64,000 nucleotides of DNA from positions 54,139,408 through 54,203,407 of the forward strand of contig OY829329.1 in the NCBI GenBank assembly GCA_963691655.1, in the 5' to 3' direction. Made by a program: the position numbers and the translations under genes. Within the stretch, counting starts at the first letter, position 1. Every line of letters starts with the position of its first letter. This DNA comes from Toxonevra muliebris (Eukaryota; Arthropoda; Insecta; Diptera; Pallopteridae). Shown piece after piece: positions 47,201 through 59,200 of the stretch. Under the pieces are notes generated by a model. That model saw only the letters and a program-made list of their open reading frames with translations, ran no database searches and had not been told where the DNA came from.

Positions 47201-50200
47201 AGTGAAATTTTGTATTCCAGTGATATCAGTGCTGACAAGTGTCACACCTAAAAAGTAAATATGTCTAAATTTCCCTTTACATTCCAATGAATAAAACAAT
47301 GTAATGTCAGGAGTGAACTGTTCAGATTTGATAGTCGCTAAATTCTGCTTTTCTATAATTCTTGAATATTAAATTTATTTAGTAGTTTAGTTTTAATTGC
47401 AGTTACACAAGAATTAAACTTTTCTGTAGTAAATTTTTAATGTTATTAACGCTTAATGAATTAACTTTTGGCAGTTCCTTTCCATTTTATGATTTTCTTT
47501 ATTTATGCATAACTTTGAAAATTAATCAAAAAATGTTATGTATATTCCAAATGATTTTTATTATTCAAAAGTACTTACGAAATCTTTTAAACTTTTGATA
47601 ATTTTAAATTAGGTTGACACTTGTTAATGCCATTTTGTAGTTTCGTAATTTATGTTAGATATAAATAATTATTACTTCATTTGCAGCAAAAATAAATTTG
47701 GCATTAAATTTTAAAGATTTTTTTTTTATATATTTTATTTCACTTGTCATACAAAGATGCTTTTATTTACGAGTAAAAAGCAAAATTATGTCATGTTTGT
47801 TCTCAAAAGAGAAAGAAAACACAACACTCACTCCAAGTTATGTTAACATATTTTTTATAGCATGCTTTTAGGCAAAATTGTTCCCATTTTTTTATATATT
47901 TTTTCTGGCTTGTGTGGAAAATATTAAATTAAACCACAGAGCATAATTGAAATTTTTAAGACATTACAGTTGAGAATTACATAAATAAAGATAAATATAT
48001 ATCTCTAATTGATAAGCAGAAAAACAAGAGACAGATTAATTAAAAGGTTTTTGTTTAAATTGTGTGTGTGTGTGTGTAATTTTCTTTTCATTTTCCTTTT
48101 TATTTTATTTTGTTTTATTTGAATTTTTATGATTTTATAATTTCGTTTAGACCCTCTCATGCTCAACTACAACATGTTTGAGCAGCATTATGAATTTTGC
48201 CATGGTGCCGGTTGCGGCACGTAAACCGGAAGTGGTTTTGGAACATGCTAAAGACTTTCTGGAACAGTATTTTACATCACAGAAAAAGTGAGTTTTGATT
48301 TTCTTAATTACCTCTGATAAGAATTTTGTGCTTAATGAATCATCAATTATACATCTACATGCATGATCCCAACATTCTTTTAGAGCATCTAGCGCCGCTC
48401 ATGAAGCACGCTGGCAGGAGGTTGAAGAAAGCATTATGACTACAGGAAAATATGATTTGAATGAAGCGGAATTAATTTTTGGTGGTAAATTAGCATGGCG
48501 TAATGCATCCAGATGTATTGGACGTATTCAATGGTCGAAATTGAAAGTAAGTGAGGGTGAATTGAGTACATAGTTATAATTAAGAATTTTAAGGGTGAAA
48601 GCGTAAATGGTAAAATTTTAAAAACTATTTTTTATATAATTTAAATAGTTTTACTATGAAAACATAATTCTTTTATATAAATTGCAACTGCACACGGGAA
48701 TGAGATAGAGGATCCTGAAGCATTATGTGGTTTGAGGAGAAGCGATAAAGGTTAACACTCAGAAAGTTTAGAGGACATTGAAATAAGAAAGCTCTACATG
48801 GCAACATTTGGGCTGTGGTAGGTAAAGACCCTGAGCTCTTGCACAAGCAGATTTAGACTGATTTGAAAATGCGCTGTAAAAGTCAACATTTTAGATGACA
48901 AAAAAAATATAGCGCTATATTGTGTGGCAAGGGGTGTTGGAGTATAGAAAAACGAATTAGCGAAAAAAATGCCAGAACCATTATGACGCATTCGAAAAAG
49001 CGTAATCAAATTAGAAGAATAGAATACTTAGAAAGAACAAAGTTCTAAGGAGTGAGATCGAAAAAATCTTAACATATATAGGTTAGGTTAGGTTGGAGGG
49101 ACTGTCGAGAGACACACTTAGGCTTGAACGGCCCATTGTGATACCACATACTTGGACCTACAGTTTAACGCCGATTCCGAACGGCGGTGTGGCAATTTTT
49201 TTATCGGCTTGGTGGTTTTGCCATTACCAACCAATGTGTGTACTTGTACACTATCTTATAATTCTCATACACTTCATATTGATAGTGAATATAAGAAAGT
49301 AATGAAAATTAAACACCAGACGAAGACGGGAATCGAACCCGAATCTCCCAGATGAAAGTCTAGTGTACTATCCACTAGGCTATCGAGGTCGTCTTAACAT
49401 ATATAAAATTCAATAATTTTTAAACGGTTGATCTTTCTACTTCCATTAGAGATTTGATAGTTTTTTCAGACACCTTTTTGGAACAGTTTGCCCATCTCCT
49501 TTTAAAATCTTCGATATTTTTTGGGACACCATTTTTGTGCTCTTTAAATTTCTTTTCACAAGAGCCCAATATCTCTCCACTGGTCTTAGCTCCGGACAAT
49601 TTTAAGGATTGGCTTCTCTTGGTACAAAAACTATGTTATTACTTTGGTACCACTCCAGAGCTTTTTTGCCGTAGTGACATGATGCCAAATCGGGCCAAAA
49701 ATATGTGGACACATTGCGCTCTCTTATGAAAGGAAGAAGTATTTTTTTCAAACATTCTTTGATGGATATTTCGGTATATATAGAGCCCACTGTAACAAAT
49801 GACTTGCTTCTTTTGCCGCAACTGCATATAGCTTGCCATACCAGGAATTTTTAAGGAAATTTTGTCTGCTTTTGGATTCACAATTGTTCTTCGACATTTC
49901 CTCGAGCATCAGCAACATGAAAATTTTGACCCGGAAGCTGCGTAAAATCTGCCAGTGCATACGTTTCGTCGTCCATTAAACAACATGAATATTTTTGTAT
50001 GAAATTCGATTTTAAATTCCGTGCCCTACTTTTGGCGTCTAACAATCTATTTCCCTGACATGAATTTACTGGAAGTATTAAAAGATTATAGAATCTAGTA
50101 CCAGCAGATCCAATGAGGGAGGAGTTTATTTCCAAACCCCAATCTTATTTTTTTCTTCAAAAATACTACCTTTTTCTGAAGACTACGATTCATAAGTCTT

Positions 50201-53200
50201 ATAATAGACCTCTCTAACCCCATCTTTAATCAGCTATTGGAGTTCAGTATAAGTGTCTAATGCAAAGTGTAGTGCCCTTTTTTATTTACTTAAAATATTT
50301 TGCCTTTCAAAAATAGGTATTGGCCTAACACAAAACCAGCACAGACGTCAACGTCGGCCCTCTCAATGTCATCTCAGGTGCTCTATGGCTTTAGTAGTTA
50401 TCATAGAGCACATAAGCCGACGTCAACGACTCTCTAATTGTCAGCTCATGTACTTCAATTTTTCTAATTTCCTGTCGCGCAACTGTTTGAGTGAGAGGGG
50501 CATGCATACTACCTCTCATTCAGGCATGCCAGCTCATTTTTTCTTTCTCCCCGATAGCCCTCGAGAAATCCCCGATTTTCGATCTAATTCCCCGCATCGG
50601 TATAATTTCATATTATTGGGAGTATGAATGTATAAACTCGTAATTGTGACTAACTTCATTTCTATCATACGCGCCATTTTTTTGACATTGACAGCTATTC
50701 TATCTCGAAGAGCGCCAAAAATACTATAAGCATTGATCTGTCAAATAATTTTCATAATTTTACAAAAGTGTTTTACTATAGCTGAAAATGTCGAATTTCG
50801 TGCCAACAAAACAACATTCGCGGGAAGTTTTAATTTGCTTCTTCCATTTAAAGAAAAACGCAACTGAAGCACATCGTTTACTCACTGAAGCTTATCCTGA
50901 CTGTGCTATAGACGTTCGAATGTATCAGGTGTGGTATGCCCGTTTGAAAAGTGGTGATTTTGATGTTGAAGACAGGGAACGTTCAGGCGGCCCGAAAAAG
51001 TTCGAAGATGAAGAATTGAAGGCATCACTCGAAGAAGATTCATGTCAAACGCAACAAGAACGTGCAGAATCTTTAGGAAATGATCAGTCAACCATTTCTA
51101 AACGATTAAAAGCATTGGGAATGATTCAAAAGCAAGGAAATTGGGTGCCGTACGAATTGAAGCCGAGATTTTTCACATGTGAACTGCTGATTGAACGACA
51201 GAAAATAAAGGGTTTTCTGCATCGTATTGTGACTGGCGATGAAAAGTGGATACGTTACGATAACCTAAAGCGTAAAAAATCATGGGGACCGCCCGAACAT
51301 CCATGGATCCAACCTCATGCTGTGTATTTGGTGGGATATGAAAGGTGTCGTGTATTATGAGCTGTTGAAACCGAATGAAACGATCACAGGCGACCGTTAC
51401 CGACTACATTTGATGCGTTTGAGCCGAGCATTAAAGGATAAGAGGCCAGAATATGAGAATAGACACGACAAAGTTATTCTTCAGCACGGCAATGCTCGGC
51501 CGCATGTTGCAAGGCAAGTAAAAACATACTTGGAAACGCTGAAATGGGAAGTGCTACCCTACCCGCCGTATTCTCCAGACATTGCTCCTTCTGATTACCA
51601 CTTGTTCCGATCGATGACACATGGCCTGGCTGAACAGCACTTCCGTTCTTTCGAAGAACTCAAAAAATAAGTTGATCCGTATGCTACCAGAAAGATGGGG
51701 AAAAGGTTGTGGCTAACGATGGACAATACTTTAAAGAATAAATTTATAATCACTTTTTCACAATAAATGTCCAACTTACGAAAAAAATACGAGTTTATAC
51801 ATTCATACTCCAATATAACAGTGCGACACGCACTTTCCATATAAACATTATACAAAAACGAAAAATACCTTAAAATTTAAATCGGTAAGTGCTATTTTAG
51901 AGCGACCCTCGGTCTTTCTCGATTCAAAACTTAACCAATTTTTATTGGACTCGTAGATTAATGGAAATCTTCTTTCTGAATCCGGAATTCTTTTGACACA
52001 TGAGAGGTTTCATTTCAAAGGAACCCTTTCTTAAAATCGATCGGGCTCAGTAGTTACTATACCAAATTTGAACGAGATGAGGTGTGTCGAGTAACTAGAA
52101 GTTCATTTTAATAAATAAACAAGCTTCAGCCCACTTTTGGACATCAAAGTTATCAAAGGAAAAGACATGGGCTTTTTATTTGACTCAAATAAAAAATGGC
52201 AAAAACCTTGTTGACTGACACTCGGCTGACCATAGTTTATAAGTTTACAGATTAGTCAACAGGGATTAAGAGTTATTAATCAGGAGGTGCTGGAGGAAGA
52301 CATAGCTAAGCCTTTCTGAACGGCAGAAAGGGAAGTCGAAGCTTCGCGCGACTGTTTTGGCCAGACTGACACTCGGCGCTATAAACATCTATATCTACGA
52401 AATCACTCCGAGTTTCTATTCCCCGCAAGTTGGCATCGCTGCTCTCATTACATCACATGCATTTTCCTACACAATTTTGAATTTTACCCATACCGCGAGC
52501 TAAAATAATAATAAAATTTCTAGTTTAATTTAACTATACACATTCTATAAATGAATATATTTTATATAGTTTTAATATTATTTATTAGGTTTTCGATTGT
52601 CGCGACGTAACCACAGCAAAAGGAATGTTTGAAGCGATTTGTAATCATGTTGTATATGGAACCAATAAAGGAAATATAAGGTAAATTATTATCGTATATG
52701 AATTGATATTTCTACTATGCATATTGAGAGAATTTTACTCTCTCTCAAAAAAAAAAAACTAAACGATTATGATTGGTCAACTTGCAAGCATGTGCTTAGT
52801 GAGTTATTTTCTCCTGAAAAAAAATCAACTAATCAACAAAAAATGAGCTAATGAGCTTTTACAATAAATATTTTCATTTACAATTTCATAACTGCAGATC
52901 AGCAATCACCGTATTCCCGCAAAGAACTGATGCAGAACATGACTTTCGCATATGGAATAGTCAACTCATTTCATATGCAGGCTATAAGCAACCGAATGGC
53001 ACGTATATAGGTGATCCAATAAATGCTGAATTCACCGAGGTTTGTTTGAAATTGGGCTGGAAGAGCAAATTCACCGAATGGGATATTTTGCCATTAGTTT
53101 TATCTGCAAATGGAAAAGATCCTGAACTATTCGAATATCCACCTGGTGTAGTATTGGAAGTGCCATTCAGTCATCCAAAGTAAGTTTTCATAAAACATAA

Positions 53201-56200
53201 CACAGACATCAACTCACACACATACATATATATTCACATTTATACAGCTTTGAATGGTTTTCTGAATTGGGTTTACGTTGGTATGCAATGCCTGCCGTGT
53301 CTAACATGTTATTCGATGTTGGTGGCAATCAATTTACAGCAACAGCATTTAGCGGTTGGTATATGTCAACAGAGATTGGCTGCAGAAATCTTTGTGATAC
53401 AAATCGTCGTAATGTCCTTGAGGTAATTCAAACAAAAACAAAAAAAAATAGGGTTAGTAATAATCAACTTCGATTTATTACTTTCTTAGAAAGTAGCATT
53501 AAAAATGAAATTGGACACACGCACCGCAACTTCACTTTGGAAGGATAAAGCTTTAGTTGAGGTCAATCTTGCTGTGTTGCATTCATTTCAAAGCAGAAAT
53601 ATCACAATAATCGATCATCATACGGCGAGTGAGAATTTCATGAAACATTTTGAAAATGAATCGAAATTACGGTGAGTTCTGTATAAAATAAGTTAAATTG
53701 AAGTCTGGTATGAGAATGATCAATAGGCCTTGAGCAGGATAGGACAATGAGCAGAAAAGAAATTATTTAAATCTAACTTGACAAAAGTAAAATTTTTCTT
53801 ATACTCGTAATTACAAAATTCTAGCTACGTTGATCAGTCCCTTTGGTAACTTCAATTGCTATTATAACTTCTATATACTTTCCACTCTCCTTTACACAAT
53901 GCACAGCAATGGTTGCCCCGCTGATTGGATTTGGATTGTCCCACCACTATCTGGCTCAGTTTGTCCTGTTTATCATCAGGAGATGGCAGTATACTATCTG
54001 AAACCATCATATGATTATCAGCAACCAGCATGGCGGGTTCATGTGTGGGAAAAGGACCGTGGCATTGATAAATCAAAGAAACCAAAACGTAAATTCAATT
54101 TTAAACAAATTGCCAGGTAAGTTACGTATAACCATAAACAAGCTTACTCAATTCCCTTTACACTAAGCAGCAAATTATTTTATTTTTCATAGTTTCATTT
54201 AAGAATAATTAAATTGAAAAAGTAATTTCTGTACAATGAACAAGAAAAACTAATTTCAGGAAAACTTTGGGCCAAATAAATAGGGAAAAGTGAACCCTGA
54301 TTTATCTAAGCAATTTAGCTAAGCAAATGCCCCAGAAATAAAAACTATAAAAATAATTCAAGGAAAATATTAGTAAAACTTAAAATTTCTCCATATTCTA
54401 ACGTTTATAATATTCTTTTTTATTGGAGCGAACATGTACTTATATACTGCTATGACGGATAATAAATTTTTTCTTGATAGTATCAAATCCTTGCATGCAA
54501 AAGTGACAACAGGTTTCTCATGCCTACGAAAGAGCTCGTACTGGTCACGCGAAAATGGTTGCGAATCTATTAGAGCCCGACATAGTAGTAAAATAGGGAA
54601 CCGCATTAGAAACCTAAATGGTTTTCAGTGAATCAGTCGCTTATGTGAGTTTCTTTAAAGCTGCGTCCATGCACGAAGTGAATGTACCGGGGCGCGGAAA
54701 TAAGTGTAAACATCAAACTAGCGATACGCTGTGAATAGCGACATAATTTATATTGGATTTAGGTGACTTAATAAGGGGATGAAACTCATCATTCTAGTTT
54801 ACTTTGAACGGGGATTTACCCTGAAAATATGTCTAGAATTATTAAACGCTTCCTAATATTTAAAATATAATAGAAAAATGTTTCTTGATAGTGTGTTGAA
54901 ATCCCCTTCAGCTCCTACTTTCAATATCCTCACTTTAACGAGGGTGGGAGGAAGAAAAATTTCAGGCACGATATAATTTTTTAACCGTAGTAAATATTGA
55001 TTTTTAAATTAGAAATATAAAATGAACCAAGAAAAAGATAGAAAGACATTGATTTTCAAATTTCAAATGTCTGCCATAAGAAGAACAACACAGAAAAACC
55101 TAAAGAATTTGAAAATCAATGCTAAATATGGAAATTAAAATTTTATCATGCTTAAGATTTGCTTCTAACGATTATGATTTGCACAAAAGTGAGATCAAAA
55201 GTTAAATTCCTAATTCCTTTAAGTTTGAATGTATAGCACTTAATTCATTGGACAATTGTACTTTTCTCAGACAGAGGGCAAAAAAGAGACAGTACAGAAA
55301 ACAAGAAAAGATTAAAGAATAGGAAAAGGAAGAGAGAATTTTAGTTCCCCCTCCCCCAAAGGAAACCAAGACCTTCAGGTAGGGAAAAATTATAAGTTAG
55401 CTACCTAGTAGGAGTTTTCTTCTTCATGCGAGGCAGGTGGAAGAAAGAGAAGAGATAACACTCTTTAGTGTTACTTTCTTCCTTAAGGCAGAACTCAAAT
55501 GCTGTTTCATCAATCTCCAATCCTCTTTTGGAAAGCACTTCGAAGTTCCATCTATTTCTGCATGAGCGTAACACAGAATTTTAGAAGAGGTAATGGAAAA
55601 ATCTTGTTAGTTGAACACTTTCTTTACATTGTCATCTCAAGGAGAAGAGGTGCAATTTAATTTTTTTCTGTCCCATGTTTCTTTATTAGCGGGATACCCA
55701 TAATTAATTCCGGGTCCATTGAATTTATCGCCGAGCTACGGTTTTTCAATTCAGTAGGCAATTTGTTACCGGGCACGCTGGTGTCTTGAAACCCCTGTAA
55801 GGAGCAACATGTTTAGTTTAGTGATATTAACATTTGTCTTACAATCGGTTAGAATCTTCGTAAAATTAGAGGGATACCTTTAATGCAGCCTGACACTCTG
55901 CACATTTCATTTACTTTATCTACGAATATTTACTAAGCTACATTATAAATGGCAAAGATGTCTGTTAGGTCTTACAACAGTAATCGATATCTAGAATCTC
56001 TAACATACTTTCGATAAGTTTCTCCCTCAGGGCCGTCGAGAGAAAATTCGGGCCCGGTGGTGATAACCTCTGGGCCCCCCCCCCCCGCCCTTATCTCTTC
56101 CCATCACAAATGATACAATAATTATGTATGCATGGGGCAAGGAGAAATTATTTTATAGTCCGTTTTAAAAACGTGGTATATTAAAATTTTTTTTTTTATT

Positions 56201-59200
56201 TTAATTATTATTTTGATTTTTATCAGCGACTGGCGCTGGTCGCCAGATATATTTATGAAACCTCTTGAATTCAATCCGATATTCTGGAGCTTTTCAAGCA
56301 AATCTGGCATGAGCAAATTCGTTGTATGAAGTTTTTTCCTATTCTACATAACAAAAATTTTTCGAATATAGGGCCCGGACCCGTCTGCAAAATATCTTCA
56401 TGATTGATAGATGATTAGCCTAATAAATAATTTTCATGGTTTGTAATTCAATTTTCAGACGCATAGACGCTTGTTAAAGTTTTTCTGGATTTTAGGATTT
56501 GGATTGAAATCCGGGCCACCCAAAAACTGTGGGCTCGGTGGGAATCCCACCCGATCCACCCCCCTCTCATCGGGCCTGTTCTCCCTAACTAACTGTATTA
56601 AAGACCTTGTTGAAATGATATTGTATTAATAATAAACGCAATTCGAATACTGAACTTCAAGAAGAATGTACGCGCATTTTCTTTCATGTGAAATACTCAG
56701 CAATGTCCGTCTGGAAATCTTTCGATATTTCTCATAACGCAAAAAGTTACCAGTTCTCATAGTTCAGGTTCTGAAACCATCTGTATAAAAATCATGTTAA
56801 AAATTCCATAAGAATGACCTACCGAATTATGGGGCCACAAGACGATAGACGAACAACGGTGCACACTGGTTCAATAACGATAACGATACTAGTCATAACT
56901 AGTACTAGACTTGAATCGACACTTTAAATTCATTGCTTTCTTTTGGGTAAATACATAAAGTAAAGAAGTAAAAATCAAGCAATCAAGACAAAACTATTCA
57001 TTTTCGTATTCGGTTTTACTAAGGAAAATATTTCTACAATCGCTTTAGGTTTCACATTCCATAAGTAAATATAAAAACAACAACAGTACGCACAACTAAC
57101 CTAAGGAAATACCAAGTAAATATTTGAAATATTTTACGGATTTACAAACTAGTATATAAACTATGTTGTTTGGTGTTAATAGTCTCTATCTTGTTTGCAA
57201 TTAAATTTATTATTAGCTACTCTACTGCTCAACTCAACTCAAACTATCTATGTTTATGCCAATAAATGTGTGCAGTAAAATGTAATTTTCCATTTTCCCT
57301 TTTTTATTTTCTTTTACCATAGAGCTGTGATATTCACATCGATATTATATGTTCGTGCCTTATCGAAACGCATCAAGGCAACAGTTTTATATGCAACTGA
57401 GACAGGAAAATCTGAACAATATGCAAAGCAATTGTTGGAGCTGCTAGGACATGCATTTAATGCGCAGGTAAGTTTTGAAGGAAGAGAAGAGACGACAATT
57501 GGGGTTGGGGTAAGTTTAGCTAAAGAATGAAAAAGAGGGAAGCTGGAAATTTAATACATGTATCTACATTTACATGTTCATTTGAAATATACAGAGTATA
57601 ATGAATAAATTCCTTTAAAAATACATCGTTTTTAATATTATATTATATTTGAAGTTTACAAAATTTAAGTAAAATATTGCTAAAAATTATGAAATTTCTT
57701 ACAGCGCGCTGTTGAAATTTAAAGTAATTTTTTTTTCTATTGCTGTTTTTCTTGATATTTTCTTCTTCTAATATTTATTTATTTATAATTCAAGTATGCA
57801 GATTTGCTTTTGCCATAATAAAAGAAATAACGAATGAAAAAAAAAACGAGTGAGTCTGCTGGTTTTAATGTAAATTTAATTTTCTTTAACCTTTGGCCTT
57901 CAAAAAAAAAAAAAAAAAAAAAAAGAAGCACAACAACAAGGAGAAGGGCAAAAAGAAAAAAAACAAGGGAAATGGTTTTAAATAAAATTTAAAAATTGCT
58001 GCTTTAGCAAATACGCAACCAGCAAGCAACACACAAATATAAACACGCGCACACAAACATATGCCCACAAACAGAGAAAGAGAGAGAGAGAGAGAGAGTA
58101 TGGGAAAGAGAGAAATTTCTAATAACAACAGCTGCTTAGTATACGATACTTAGTAGCTGCCCAACTTCACCTTATCCCTTATCATCATTTTGACATTCAT
58201 TATGGCTTACCGCCACCGACACCAACAACGCTAGCCAGCTAGCTCAGCATTGTAGCTACAATGATGGTCCAAAATTTGTTGTTGTTGCTTTGCTTTTTTT
58301 TTCTACATGAATTGCCACTTCAGCAAAACCGCCCCCCTCCCCCCTTCCAAAAAAAAAGACATCAGTTTTTATGCGAAATTAAATGTTTACGATACTAGGT
58401 AAAAGTAGAATATGCCAGCATATCCATTCATCCATCTATGCTTTAAATAAGTATATAGTTGATTGTCTGTCTGATCGACAGGAGAAGACAATGACATTTG
58501 AATCAAATGTGTGTGTTTATGTATGTGAGTCAAGCACTTACAAATTTGTTGCGTTAATATGACTATCAAACTAACATTACGGTAATACTGCTCTTTAATA
58601 ACAGTTTGAGGAGCACTTAGGTAAATTTGTCTCTCTTGAAGTTGAAGGATGAGAATAATCGCTACTATTAACCTAATTTCCTCATTAACCTTGTTAATGA
58701 GCATCTACTTATAATGATGGCCAAATTGTTGCATGTTTTTGTTTGGCGTATGTTGCTATTTTTGTTTAAGGATTGTACTTAATTTTGTATTTTATTTATT
58801 TATTTTTTATTTTGCTTAACAGATTTACTGCATGTCTGATTATGATATATCAGAAATTGAACAAGAAGCATTACTTTTTGTGGTGACATCTACATTTGGT
58901 AATGGTGATCCACCAGAAAATGGAGAGGTAAGTTTAAAATGAAATATCAAAGAGATTCACAAAGCGAGTTTCCGAAAGTATTAAATGTTAATTTTAACCC
59001 TTCGGAGGGCGCACCGCTGCAAATTAGCCGCAAATTGTTTATTTTGTGTTTTTAAAATACAAATCATAGTAGCAGACCGCTGCCACTCAAGTGGCTTTGT
59101 AAGTTTTGAGATGCTGAGTGATTTACCGTTAGCCGTTGGTTTCTGCGTTACATCTTTTAGCTGCTATTTGTGTTGGAAAATTAGCATCTCGCTTTTGCGG

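Larger units (their letters stand above)
35286..48150 (+). other. First intron of Nos copy B, 12.9 kb
   Basis: The donor is GTGAGT and the acceptor TTTCGTTTAG. It hosts the hAT family 1 copy, the CCAGGCGC module region, the hAT element at 43898 and the long-inverted-repeat element at 45454. Gaps 36560-37290, 37540-38825, 39896-41139, 42610-43889 and 44770-45450 show AT-rich sequence without recognised genes. Confidence 0.8.
48547..52588 (+). other. Third intron of Nos copy B, transposon nest
   Basis: The intron contains, in order, a tRNA-derived SINE, a DD37E transposase pseudogene and a hAT element split by a mariner. Splice borders GTAAGT and TTTATTAG are intact. Confidence 0.8.

Noticed and set aside
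49320..49391. tRNA-Glu gene
   Set aside because: It is the head of a SINE bounded by a 14-bp target duplication.
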